Of a stretch of DNA of 64,000 nt, positions 27,083 through 36,078 are shown one piece after another. Origin of the DNA: Chengkuizengella axinellae. Its GTDB lineage: Bacteria > Bacillota > Bacilli > Paenibacillales > KCTC-33759. Below the pieces are notes generated by a model. It did not search any database and was not told the origin of the DNA. It saw only the letters and a list, made by a program, of their open reading frames with translations. Every line of letters starts with the position of its first letter. Position 1 is the first letter of the stretch. Both the position numbers and the translations under genes were made by a program. The stretch is from contig NZ_JAVAMP010000001.1 in assembly GCF_030730905.1 (NCBI RefSeq), positions 248,001 to 312,000 on the forward strand. The letters run 5' to 3'.

Positions 27083-29503
27083 TTGTCGTTTTTGCACTAT
27101 GTAATTATACTGCCATTCATTTTTGTATTGCTCGTTCCATTCTTGTATAAATATTTTAACAAAATACATACAGGTTGGTTTATTCTAACACTTCCAATCG
27201 GATTATTTAGTTTATTAATGTCTTATTTGCCTACGATCTCAGATGGTCAAATCATTAAACATGATATAGGTTGGATTCCTTCATTAGATATTCATTTTAG
27301 CGTATATTTAGATGGATTGGGATTACTCTTTTCTTTGTTAATTACAGGGATTGGTTCATTGGTAGTTTTATACTCTGTTTATTACTTATCTAAAGAAAGT
27401 GAAAAATTAAATACTTTTTATACATACTTACTTTTATTTATGGGAGCAATGTTAGGCGTTGTTTTATCGGATAATATCATTGTTTTATATTTATTTTGGG
27501 AATTGACAAGTATATCCTCTTTTCTTTTAATTGCTTATTGGTACAAACGGGAAAAATCCAGATACGGTGCTCAAAAATCAATGTTAATCACTGTATTTGG
27601 TGGACTAGCTATGCTTGCAGGTTTTATTCTAATGTACATCATGAGTGATACTTTCAGCATTAGAGAGATGATATCTCAAATAGACACAATGAGTACACAA
27701 AGCTTATTTGTACCGGCAATGCTGCTCATTTTATTAGGTGCATTTACGAAATCAGCACAATTTCCGTTTCATATATGGCTTCCGGATGCAATGGAAGCAC
27801 CTACTCCAGTCAGCGCGTATTTACATTCAGCAACAATGGTGAAAGCAGGTCTTTACTTAGTAGCAAGGTTTAGCCCTATTTTTGCGGGCCAAGGAGAATG
27901 GTTTTGGTTAGTCACCGGGTTTGGGATTGTCACATTATTTTGGGGATCGTTTAATGCGGTCAGACAAACAGATCTTAAATCAATATTAGCATTTTCAACA
28001 GTAAGTCAATTGGGTATGATCATGAGCTTACTGGGGATTGGCTCACTGTCTGTATTAGCTAATCCGACAGAAAATGCGTATTTTTATGCTGTTGCAACTA
28101 CTGCAGCGATTTTTCACCTTATTAATCATGCAACCTTTAAAGGTGCTCTATTTATGATGGTTGGTATTGTGGATCATGAAACAGGAACAAGGGACATACG
28201 AAAATTAGGCGGATTAATGAGTTTGATGCCTATTACCTTTACCATTGCTTTAATCGGGACTTTTTCAATGGCAGGTTTACCTCCTTTTAATGGTTTCCTA
28301 AGCAAGGAAATGTTTTTTACCGGTGTTAAAAATGTAACGCAAGCCGAATTCTTTAATTTGCAAACCTGGGGGATATTAATACCAGTGCTTGCTTGGATCG
28401 CGAGTATATTTACTTTTGTATACAGTATGATGATCGTTTTCAAAACATTTACAGGGAAGCACCAACCTGAGAAATTGCAGAAAAAAGCACATGAAGCACC
28501 ATTTGGCATGTTAATTCCACCCATTATTTTAGTATCTTTAGTGATTGTGTTTGGTATATTTCCTAACATATTAACAGAAACAATCTTACTGCCCACAGTT
28601 ACGTCAATTTTACCTAGTGTGTTGGACGGTTATGGTGTAGTGAGTGAAATTTCTCATTGGCACGGATGGAATCTTGAGTTATTTATGACAATCGGTGTCA
28701 TTGCAATAGGTACTTTGTTATATTTAACGATGAAAAAATGGAAAAGTATCTATAAACTGTTTCCTGATCGGTTTTCATTCAATCGTTTTTATGATCGTAC
28801 CTTGGTCAGAATGGAAAAAAATTCGAATTGGATAATGAGAAAACACATGACAGGATACACAAGGGATTACTTAGTATATATTTTTAGCTTTATTATTATG
28901 GTATTGGGGTATGTTTTAATTAAATACACCACATTCATTTGGCCGGCAGAACAGTTCTTGGCACCGATACAAACATATGAATGGATATTGGCAATCAGTA
29001 CGGTACTAGCCGCTGCAGCCATATTAAAAGCTTCGTCAAGACTAACAGCCATCATTTTAATCGGTGTCGTAGGATACATGGTTTCATTATTTTTTGTCAT
29101 TTTCAGAGCTCCTGATTTAGCATTAACTCAATTAGTGGTTGAGACGATTTCCGTTGCTTTATTCTTACTGTGTTTTTATCATTTGCCTGAATTAAGAAGG
29201 GAAATGAGAAATATACGATTTAGAATTACTAATTTACTTATCTCTATCGGTGTAGGAGTCATTATTACTTTTATCGCACTTTCTGTTCAAGGAGTAAATG
29301 GGCTGGAGTCGATCTCTCGTTATTTTGTAGAAAATAGCTACAAGAAAGCAGGAGGAGACAATATCGTAAATGTCATTCTTGTTGATTTTCGTGGTTTTGA
29401 TACGATGCTTGAAATAATAGTGTTGGGAATTGCATCGTTAGGGGTCTATTCCTTAATAAAACTAAGGTTGGAAGGAAGGGATTCAATTCATGAAAATAAA
29501 TGA
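27083..29503 (+). CDS. mrpA: Mrp Na+/H+ antiporter subunit A
   Basis: Largest subunit of the multi-subunit cation/proton antiporter, related to complex I subunit NuoL. 806 residues, the usual length, with about 20 membrane helices. Motifs: LYLFWELTSISSFLLIAYW, KSAQFPFHIWLPDAMEAPTP (proton-channel region), NHATFKGALFM, and in the C-terminal MrpA-specific part FRAPDLALTQLVVETIS. TTG start at 27083 behind GGGGGGAA. Overlaps mrpB by 14 bp. A TATAAT at 27046 has no convincing -35. Confidence 0.97.
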   Translation: MSFLHYVIILPFIFVLLVPFLYKYFNKIHTGWFILTLPIGLFSLLMSYLPTISDGQIIKHDIGWIPSLDIHFSVYLDGLGLLFSLLITGIGSLVVLYSVYYLSKESEKLNTFYTYLLLFMGAMLGVVLSDNIIVLYLFWELTSISSFLLIAYWYKREKSRYGAQKSMLITVFGGLAMLAGFILMYIMSDTFSIREMISQIDTMSTQSLFVPAMLLILLGAFTKSAQFPFHIWLPDAMEAPTPVSAYLHSATMVKAGLYLVARFSPIFAGQGEWFWLVTGFGIVTLFWGSFNAVRQTDLKSILAFSTVSQLGMIMSLLGIGSLSVLANPTENAYFYAVATTAAIFHLINHATFKGALFMMVGIVDHETGTRDIRKLGGLMSLMPITFTIALIGTFSMAGLPPFNGFLSKEMFFTGVKNVTQAEFFNLQTWGILIPVLAWIASIFTFVYSMMIVFKTFTGKHQPEKLQKKAHEAPFGMLIPPIILVSLVIVFGIFPNILTETILLPTVTSILPSVLDGYGVVSEISHWHGWNLELFMTIGVIAIGTLLYLTMKKWKSIYKLFPDRFSFNRFYDRTLVRMEKNSNWIMRKHMTGYTRDYLVYIFSFIIMVLGYVLIKYTTFIWPAEQFLAPIQTYEWILAISTVLAAAAILKASSRLTAIILIGVVGYMVSLFFVIFRAPDLALTQLVVETISVALFLLCFYHLPELRREMRNIRFRITNLLISIGVGVIITFIALSVQGVNGLESISRYFVENSYKKAGGDNIVNVILVDFRGFDTMLEIIVLGIASLGVYSLIKLRLEGRDSIHENK

Positions 29504-29918
29504 TGTTATTTTGCAGACCATTACAAAAGCAGTTTCTTTTATTATTTTAGCTTTTTCTATTTTTATTTTTTTAGCAGGACATAACAATCCGGGTGGAGGT
29601 TTTATTGGAGGGCTTATTACAGCTTCCGCATTTGTTTTGCTTTATTTAGCATTTGATATGGAGTTTATAAAAAGTGTAATACCTATTGATTATATTAAGC
29701 TGACTGCATTAGGGTTGCTGATCGCTGTATTAACTGGGGTTGGATCATTTATATTTGGACAACCTTTTTTATCCCATACATTTGGATATTTTGATCTTCC
29801 ATTGTTAGGCGAAAAAACGGAATTGGCTACAGCTGTTATATTTGATTTAGGCGTTTATTTTACTGTGGTCGGAATTACAATGACAATTATTCTAACTATC
29901 GGGGAGGATCAATCATAA
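29490..29918 (+). CDS. mrpB: Mrp Na+/H+ antiporter subunit B
   Basis: Membrane subunit of 142 residues with four helices and the conserved FLAGHNNPGGGFIGGL segment of the MrpB/MnhB family. It overlaps mrpA by 14 bp and abuts mrpC directly, so translation is tightly coupled. Confidence 0.95.
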   Translation: MKINDVILQTITKAVSFIILAFSIFIFLAGHNNPGGGFIGGLITASAFVLLYLAFDMEFIKSVIPIDYIKLTALGLLIAVLTGVGSFIFGQPFLSHTFGYFDLPLLGEKTELATAVIFDLGVYFTVVGITMTIILTIGEDQS

Positions 29919-30257
29919 ATGGAAGTTTTAATGTCTGTTGTCATTGGATTATTATTTACCATTGGCACTTACCTTTTACTAACCAGAACTTTATTACGCA
30001 TCATTTTAGGAACTTCTTTATTAAGCCACGGTGCACATTTGTTGCTCATAACGATGGCAGGTTTAAAAACAGGTGCTCCGCCGATTTTAAACGAAGGTGT
30101 AACTGAATATGTTGATCCCTTGCCGCAAGCGCTCATACTAACTTCCATTGTAATTAGCTTTGGCGTAACTTCTTTTTTTCTAGTGTTAGCTTATCGTGCA
30201 TACAAAGAATTAGGGACAGATGATATGGATCGATTAAGGGGAAATGACCATGAGTAA
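29919..30257 (+). CDS. mrpC: Mrp Na+/H+ antiporter subunit C
   Basis: NuoK-like subunit of 112 residues with three helices; LSHGAHLLLI and DPLPQALILTSIVI are the family blocks, including the proton-path carboxylate neighbourhood. It begins immediately after the mrpB stop and overlaps mrpD by 8 bp. Confidence 0.95.
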   Translation: MEVLMSVVIGLLFTIGTYLLLTRTLLRIILGTSLLSHGAHLLLITMAGLKTGAPPILNEGVTEYVDPLPQALILTSIVISFGVTSFFLVLAYRAYKELGTDDMDRLRGNDHE

Positions 30258-31734
30258 TTTCATAATACTTCCGATATTAATACCAATTTTAACTGGAATC
30301 TTACTTGTTTTTTTCCGCACAAAAATAACTCTTCAAAAATGGCTAAGTGTGATTGCATTAATATTAAACACTTTAAATGCGGGCTATCTAATATATATCG
30401 TCAATCAAAAAGGAATTCAAACACTTGAAATAGGTGGGTGGAAACCTCCTTTTGGAATCGTTTTTGTTGCAGACATGTTTGCCTTGCTGTTAGTTTTTAC
30501 GACTAATATCATTGCAATATTTTGTTTGTGGTATGCGTTTAAAACAATTGGAAAAGGGCGAGAGTCATATTTTTTCTATCCTTTTTTTCAATTTTTGATC
30601 GCAGGAGTGAGTGGCTCTTTTTTAACAGGAGATATTTTTAATTTATTTGTATTTTTCGAGGTCATGTTAATTTCTTCTTATGTGCTCATTGTATTAGGTG
30701 GTCGGAAAATTCAGTTGCGAGAGTCAATCAAATACGTACTAGTTAATATCGTTTCGTCTATTTTATTTGTATCTTCTGTTGCATTTTTATATGGAATTAC
30801 AGGAACTTTAAATATTGCGGACCTTTCTGTTAAAGTCACACAACTTGGATTGAACGGACCCTTATTAGTTGTAGCATTTTTATTTTTAATCGTGTTTTCT
30901 CTAAAAGCTGCTTTGTTTGTTTATTTTTGGTTACCGGGTTCCTACAGTGCTCCTCCGGCTGCTATAGCAGCCATTTTTAGTGCTTTGTTAACGAAAGTGG
31001 GGATTTATGCAATCATTCGTACCTTTAGCATTATATTTTATCAAGAGCCTCAAATTACCCATCAGTTTATTGCTTGGATTGCTGCTTTAACGATGATCTT
31101 AGGTGTTATTGGTGCCGTTGCTTATAATAATGTAAAACAAATTTTAGCTTATAATGTCATTACATCCGTAGGATTTATCGTTTTTGGTTTTGCAGTATTT
31201 TCAAAAGATGCACTTGAAGGCGTTATTTTCTACTTAATCCATGATATGAATATTAAGGCTTTATTATTTTTAGCAGGCGGAGCCTTAATCACTATTGCGG
31301 GTTCAAGTCAGTTGAAAGATATGGGTGGATTCATAAAGAAACATGCATTATTAGGGTGGATTTTATTTATTACTGCATTAGCTTTAGCTGGAATCCCCCC
31401 TTTAAGTGGTTTCATTGGTAAGCTGCTTATTCTAAAAGGAGCTTTAGCTGCTAATTCTATAACTTTTTATTGGTTTACAGGTATTGCTTTGCTTTCCAGT
31501 TTACTCGTTTTATATTCAGTTACTAAAATTTTTATGAACGCATTTTGGAAGGAACCAAATACAAACGTAGAATCAAATGGAAATATTAAAGGTATTCTTG
31601 CCCCTTGCATTGTACTGTTATTGTTCTCAGTAATTTTAGGAGTTGGAGCAGAATGGCTTTATCCTTTTGTTGAAAAGGCAGCCGCCCCTTTAATGGATCC
31701 GTCTATATACATCGATGCTGTTTTAAAGGAGTAG
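30250..31734 (+). CDS. mrpD: Mrp Na+/H+ antiporter subunit D
   Basis: NuoM/N-like proton-pumping subunit of 494 residues with about 14 helices. Motifs: NLFVFFEVMLISSYVLIVL, KAALFVYFWLPGSYSAPP, IHDMNIKALLFL and LAGIPPLSGFIGK. ATG 30250 is preferred over ATG 30244, as GGGG at 30238-30241 fits its spacing. Confidence 0.96.
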   Translation: MSNFIILPILIPILTGILLVFFRTKITLQKWLSVIALILNTLNAGYLIYIVNQKGIQTLEIGGWKPPFGIVFVADMFALLLVFTTNIIAIFCLWYAFKTIGKGRESYFFYPFFQFLIAGVSGSFLTGDIFNLFVFFEVMLISSYVLIVLGGRKIQLRESIKYVLVNIVSSILFVSSVAFLYGITGTLNIADLSVKVTQLGLNGPLLVVAFLFLIVFSLKAALFVYFWLPGSYSAPPAAIAAIFSALLTKVGIYAIIRTFSIIFYQEPQITHQFIAWIAALTMILGVIGAVAYNNVKQILAYNVITSVGFIVFGFAVFSKDALEGVIFYLIHDMNIKALLFLAGGALITIAGSSQLKDMGGFIKKHALLGWILFITALALAGIPPLSGFIGKLLILKGALAANSITFYWFTGIALLSSLLVLYSVTKIFMNAFWKEPNTNVESNGNIKGILAPCIVLLLFSVILGVGAEWLYPFVEKAAAPLMDPSIYIDAVLKE

Positions 31735-31740
31735 GGTATT

Positions 31741-32217
31741 ATGCAATTACAAATTTTAATGAATATTACAATCGCATTTATATGGATGTTTTTTTACAAT
31801 AGTTGGAATCTGGGTACTTTTTTCAATGGATACATTATTGGATTAGGTTTGTTGTTTGCACTCAGGAGATTCATACCGGGTCCATTTTATTTTAAAAAGA
31901 TCGTAGCGATTGTAAAGTTAATTTTTTTATTTTTGAAAGAACTTGTATTATCAAGTGTGTTTGTTGCAAAAGAAGTGCTTAGACCTAAGCTGAGAATGCG
32001 TCCTGGCATTATTGCAGTACCTACCTGTTTAAAAAGTGATTGGGAAATTACAATTTTTGCCTGTTTGATTACGCTCACACCTGGAACCTTAACTTTAGAG
32101 GTTTCACCGGAAGGTGATGTTTTATACATTCATTCGATGGATGTACCTGATACAGAGGAATTTATAGATCAAATTAAAAATACTTTTGAAAAAGCGATCA
32201 TGGAGGTGAGCCGATAA
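31741..32217 (+). CDS. mrpE: Mrp Na+/H+ antiporter subunit E
   Basis: 158 residues; two or three N-terminal helices and a cytoplasmic domain with RPGIIAVPTCLKSDWEIT and LTPGTLTLEVSPEGD, the MrpE signature. Its stop overlaps the mrpF start (TAATG). Confidence 0.95.
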   Translation: MQLQILMNITIAFIWMFFYNSWNLGTFFNGYIIGLGLLFALRRFIPGPFYFKKIVAIVKLIFLFLKELVLSSVFVAKEVLRPKLRMRPGIIAVPTCLKSDWEITIFACLITLTPGTLTLEVSPEGDVLYIHSMDVPDTEEFIDQIKNTFEKAIMEVSR

Positions 32218-32510
32218 TGTCGGAAGTTTTTGAAATGTTGTTATTTATCGTCTTATTCGTTCTTTCCTTGTCATTGTTTGCTTGTTTCTACAGAGTTATT
32301 AAGGGACCTTCTCTTTCAGATAGAGTGATTGCACTCGATTCCATCGGCATAAACATCATTTCTATTACTGCAGTACTATCTATTTGGCTGCATACATATG
32401 CTTTTCTGGAAATTATATTGTTGATTGGAATTGTTTTATTTATCGGGACTATTGCCTTTTCAAAGTTTATTGAAAGGGGTGTAGTCATTGAACGAAATCG
32501 AAATCGGTAA
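32217..32510 (+). CDS. mrpF: Mrp Na+/H+ antiporter subunit F
   Basis: Three-helix subunit of 97 residues with the family block RVIKGPSLSDRVIALDSIG and GTIAFSKFIERG. Overlaps mrpE by one base and mrpG by 23 bp. Confidence 0.95.
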   Translation: MSEVFEMLLFIVLFVLSLSLFACFYRVIKGPSLSDRVIALDSIGINIISITAVLSIWLHTYAFLEIILLIGIVLFIGTIAFSKFIERGVVIERNRNR

Positions 32511-32853
32511 ATTCTTGATTGTCATTTTAATGTTATTAGGTGCATTATTTAATTTATTGGGTGCGATCGGTCTTTTACGTTTACCTGATGTATATACCAG
32601 GTCTCATGCATCTACGAAAAGTGTAACCTTGGGTGTTATTTGTATTTTATTAAGTGCTTTTATGTACTTTTGGATGACTGAAGGCCACTTAAGCGCACGC
32701 CTTTTGTTAGGAATCGTGTTTGTATTTTTAACAGCTCCCGTTTCAGGGCATATGATCGTTAGAGCGGCATATCGTACAAAAGTTCCTTTATGGGATAAAA
32801 GTATTCAAGATGACTTAAAAGAAAGGTTGAACGAAAAGGATTATAACCTTTAA
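32488..32853 (+). CDS. mrpG: Mrp Na+/H+ antiporter subunit G
   Basis: 121 residues, three helices, with LGAIGLLRLPDVYTRSHA and the tail PVSGHMIVRAAY typical of MrpG. TTG start inside mrpF. Completes the seven-gene set, so the antiporter should be functional. Confidence 0.95.
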   Translation: MNEIEIGKFLIVILMLLGALFNLLGAIGLLRLPDVYTRSHASTKSVTLGVICILLSAFMYFWMTEGHLSARLLLGIVFVFLTAPVSGHMIVRAAYRTKVPLWDKSIQDDLKERLNEKDYNL

Positions 32854-32907
32854 ATAAATGTTAAAAAGGAGCTTTTCTGATTTGAATTGAGCAGGGAGAT
32901 GAGAGGA

Positions 32908-33582
32908 ATGGATATAGACATTTGGTTAAAACTTGGTTTAGCCTCACTGTTAGGTTTTATCATCGGTTTGGAAAGAGAATTAAGAAAAAAACCAATCGGA
33001 TTGAAAACCTGTTTTGTTTTGGCGGTTAGCAGTTGTGTTTTAACCATTGTATCCATTGAGTCTGCTTATTTATTTGAAAAAACGGACGGGCTTGTGATGG
33101 ACCCGTTGCGTTTGGCTGCTCAAATCGTAACCGGAGTTGGTTTTATTGGAGCTGGAGTGATTTTAAGAAGAAACAATGATGTAATTAGCGGACTTACTAC
33201 TGCTGCAATGTTGTGGGGGGCTTCAGGACTTGGCATTGCAGTAGGTGCAGGATTTTTTTATGAAAGCATAATAGGGGCATTATTTATTTTAATTGGGGTC
33301 GAAATGGTTCCTTTTTTAATGAAATGGATCGGTCCAAAATCATTACGAATGAAAGAGAACAAATTAAGAATTGTTATCGAAGACAATCAAATACTGACTG
33401 ACATCATAAAGGAAATTAAACAAAAAAAGATTAATATCAAACATGTAAGAGTAAAGGATACCAAAGAAGGTTTATACCAGTTGGATCTCAGAATCATGGT
33501 AGACGAAAAAAGATATACGACAGATGTATATTATGAGATTCATAGTATTTGCGGTGTAGTGAATGTAGATTTGGAAGGCTGA
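32908..33582 (+). CDS. MgtC/SapB family membrane protein
   Basis: 224-residue protein with four or five helices and the MgtC motif GLERELRKKPIGLKT plus GFIGAGVILRR, and a C-terminal soluble ACT-like domain (about 150-224). MgtC proteins modulate membrane ATPase activity and Mg2+ or acid adaptation; the exact role in this lineage is unknown. ATG 32908 is chosen for AGGGAGA 8 bases upstream. It follows mrpG by 54 bp with no terminator, so read-through from the Mrp operon is possible. Confidence 0.88.
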   Translation: MDIDIWLKLGLASLLGFIIGLERELRKKPIGLKTCFVLAVSSCVLTIVSIESAYLFEKTDGLVMDPLRLAAQIVTGVGFIGAGVILRRNNDVISGLTTAAMLWGASGLGIAVGAGFFYESIIGALFILIGVEMVPFLMKWIGPKSLRMKENKLRIVIEDNQILTDIIKEIKQKKINIKHVRVKDTKEGLYQLDLRIMVDEKRYTTDVYYEIHSICGVVNVDLEG

Positions 33583-33637
33583 ATTAGGCGTGTAATATAG
33601 ATTGTTTTTTGTTACATAAGAAGCTTGATAAATCTGC

Positions 33638-33659
33638 ATGTGATTTCACATCATATAAT
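33638..33659 (+). promoter_or_regulatory. Inverted repeat next to TATAAT upstream of ruvC
   Basis: ATGTGA-TT-TCACAT (33638-33651) is followed two bases later by a perfect TATAAT (33654-33659), about 27 bp before the ruvC start. No good -35 at 16-18 bp is seen; TTGATA at 33625 is 23 bp away. The dyad fits an operator or activator site. It is not the Gram-positive LexA box, which is GAAC-N4-GTTC. Confidence 0.4.
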
Positions 33660-33685
33660 ATTCAGTAGAGATGGGAGAGACAGGA

Positions 33686-34201
33686 TTGCGAATATTGGGG
33701 ATTGATCCAGGTTATGCAATTGTTGGATTTGGGTTTGTTGATAAAATAGGGAATAAGTTAGTACCAGTTCAATATGGATGTATTCAAACAAAAGCCCATA
33801 CTGATCCAGCAATTCGTCTAATGGATATATATGATTCATTGATTAAATTGATTGATAAATATAAACCAGATGCTGCGGCAATTGAGCAATTATATTTTAA
33901 TCGTAATGTAACGACTGCGATTGCTGTAGGTCAGGCTCGTGGTGTATTAATGCTGGCATGCAAACAGAAAGGGCTGGAGATTGGGGAATATACTCCATTA
34001 CAGATCAAACAAGCTACTGTTGGGTATGGAAAGGCAGAAAAAAAACAAGTTCAAGAAATGGTAAAGATGTTCTTAAGCTTATCAGAAGTACCTAAACCAG
34101 ATGATGTTGCTGATGCATTGGCTATTGCAATTTGTCACGCTCATTCATCCACTTTGCAGAATAAATTAAAAAATAATGTACCAAGAAGAGGAATAAAATA
34201 A
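33686..34201 (+). CDS. ruvC: Holliday junction resolvase RuvC
   Basis: Mg2+-dependent endonuclease that cuts four-way DNA junctions made by recombination. 171 residues from TTG 33686: MRILGIDPG carries the first active-site Asp, AAIEQLYF the Glu, and KPDDVADALAIAICH the C-terminal acidic pair. GGGAG lies 8 bases before TTG 33686; ATG 33671 is the alternative start, adding five residues. Abuts ruvA. B. subtilis lacks RuvC and uses RecU, so its presence points to Paenibacillaceae rather than Bacillus. Confidence 0.95.
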   Translation: MRILGIDPGYAIVGFGFVDKIGNKLVPVQYGCIQTKAHTDPAIRLMDIYDSLIKLIDKYKPDAAAIEQLYFNRNVTTAIAVGQARGVLMLACKQKGLEIGEYTPLQIKQATVGYGKAEKKQVQEMVKMFLSLSEVPKPDDVADALAIAICHAHSSTLQNKLKNNVPRRGIK

Positions 34202-34822
34202 ATGTTAGATTATTTAAGAGGAAACTTAGCACATATAGAAACAGATTATATTGTATTGGATGTAAATGGTATGGGATATAGAGTATTCTGTTCAAACCCG
34301 TATGAATTTCAGATGGATAAAGAGTTGCAGGTGTTTATTCATCAGCATGTTAGGGAGGATGCAATTTTACTATATGGATTTAAAACAAGGGAGGAGCAGA
34401 CGCTGTTCCGCCGGCTGATTGACGTTTCTGGGATTGGACCAAGAGTAGCTGTAGGTATTTTATCGGGAGCAACCCCTCAAAATATCATTACATCGATTCA
34501 ACAGGAAAACATCACTTTTTTAACTAAACTCCCAGGTATAGGGAAAAAAACGGCACAAAGAGTTATTCTAGATTTAAAAGACAAGCTGGATCATATTCTT
34601 TCAGATACAATATTGGTTGATAATAAAACAGCAGTTTCATTAGACCAGAGTGACATTTCCATGCCTGCACCATGGATAGAAGCAAAAGAAGCATTAATCG
34701 GCTTAGGTTACTCAGAAAAGGAAGTCGATAAGGCTTGGGAAGATATACGCGGGAAAGTGGATCAACATGATACCGTAGAAATAATAATGAAAAAGGCATT
34801 ACAATCCTTGTTTGAGGGGTAA
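34202..34822 (+). CDS. ruvA: Holliday junction helicase subunit RuvA
   Basis: Junction-binding tetramer that targets RuvB. 206 residues: OB-fold N-terminus, two helix-hairpin-helix motifs (VSGIGPRVAVGIL, LPGIGKKTAQRVI), and a C-terminal RuvB-binding domain (ALIGLGYSEKEVDKA). Starts at the base after the ruvC stop. Confidence 0.97.
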   Translation: MLDYLRGNLAHIETDYIVLDVNGMGYRVFCSNPYEFQMDKELQVFIHQHVREDAILLYGFKTREEQTLFRRLIDVSGIGPRVAVGILSGATPQNIITSIQQENITFLTKLPGIGKKTAQRVILDLKDKLDHILSDTILVDNKTAVSLDQSDISMPAPWIEAKEALIGLGYSEKEVDKAWEDIRGKVDQHDTVEIIMKKALQSLFEG

Positions 34823-34834
34823 GGAGGGACACCG

Positions 34835-35839
34835 ATGGAAGATGATCGCATTATATCTGCTAATTTAATGATGGAGGATCAAGAAGCGGAATTAAGTCTT
34901 AGACCTCGTTATTTAGCAGAATATATTGGACAAGAAAATGTAAAGGAAAATCTTAAAATATACATAGAAGCTGCAAAACTTCGTAAAGAAGCACTTGATC
35001 ATGTATTATTATACGGCCCTCCTGGATTAGGAAAAACAACCCTCTCCAACATTATTGCAAATGAATTAGGGGTTAATATTCGAGTTACCTCTGGTCCAGC
35101 TATCGATCGACCTGGAGATTTAGCTGCAATATTAACGAATCTTCAAGAAGGAGATGTTCTTTTTATCGATGAAATTCATCGTTTAAATCGACAGGTGGAG
35201 GAAGTGTTGTATCCTGCTATGGAGGATTTTGCCCTAGATATTATTATAGGTAAAGGTCCTAGTGCTCGTTCTGTTCGATTGGACTTACCTCCGTTTACGC
35301 TGATCGGAGCTACGACAAGAGCAGGATTACTGTCATCGCCATTACGAGATCGTTTTGGTGTGTTGTGTCGTTTAGAGTTTTATACGAAAGACGAATTAAG
35401 TTATATTGTATCAAGAGCTTCAGAAATTTTAGAGGTGGAGATCATAGGAGAGGCAGCGACCGAAATTGCGAAACGTTCAAGAGGGACACCTCGAATAGCA
35501 AATAGACTGCTAAAGAGGGTGCGTGACTTCGCACAAGTCAAAGGGGACGGGATTATCACTTTGGATATTTCGAAAACGGCTTTGAAGCACATTCAGGTAG
35601 ATGATTTAGGGTTGGATCATATAGACCACAAAATACTAAATACAATTATTAAAAACTTCGCAGGAGGACCTGTTGGTTTGGATACGATAGCCGCAACGAT
35701 TGGAGAAGAAGGTCAAACCATAGATGATGTTTATGAACCTTACTTGCTTCAAATAGGCTTCTTACAGCGTACTCCCCGCGGAAGAGTGGTGACACCTCTA
35801 GCATATCAGCATTTAGGAATAGCAATACCTGAAAATTAA
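34835..35839 (+). CDS. ruvB: Holliday junction helicase motor RuvB
   Basis: AAA+ hexameric motor for branch migration. 334 residues: Walker [10 protein letters not shown] (61-69), Walker B FIDEIHR, sensor 1 GATTRAGLL, arginine finger region LRDRFG, and a C-terminal winged-helix with [20 protein letters not shown] precedes the ATG. Confidence 0.98.
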   Translation: MEDDRIISANLMMEDQEAELSLRPRYLAEYIGQENVKENLKIYIEAAKLRKEALDHVLLYGPPGLGKTTLSNIIANELGVNIRVTSGPAIDRPGDLAAILTNLQEGDVLFIDEIHRLNRQVEEVLYPAMEDFALDIIIGKGPSARSVRLDLPPFTLIGATTRAGLLSSPLRDRFGVLCRLEFYTKDELSYIVSRASEILEVEIIGEAATEIAKRSRGTPRIANRLLKRVRDFAQVKGDGIITLDISKTALKHIQVDDLGLDHIDHKILNTIIKNFAGGPVGLDTIAATIGEEGQTIDDVYEPYLLQIGFLQRTPRGRVVTPLAYQHLGIAIPEN

Positions 35840-35874
35840 TGCACACTTATTAAAACAAATAGACAATTTCATGT

Positions 35875-35908
35875 AATCAGGTGGAGTAGTGTTTTTCTTC
35901 ATCTGATT
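35875..35908 (+). other. Hairpin after ruvB
   Basis: A 12-bp stem with two G-T pairs (35875-35886 with 35897-35908) lies 36 bases after ruvB. It lacks a downstream T run, so it may be a weak terminator or a 3'-end stabiliser. The remainder of the 240-bp gap before the SpoIID gene shows a second small stem (GTTTA..TAAAC near 35916) and nothing else recognised. Confidence 0.4.
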
Positions 35909-36078
35909 CCTGACGTTTAAGCGTTGCTAAACCTCATCAACACAACGATATTCCGATAGGAGATTTTTTGTTTTTTTTGCAGGTTTATATGAAACTTTTA
36001 GATATGAGCTGAGTCTATATTAGTAGAATAGAAACTTGCTGATGAGAGATTAGCATTTACAGGAGGATAATAACGTTT

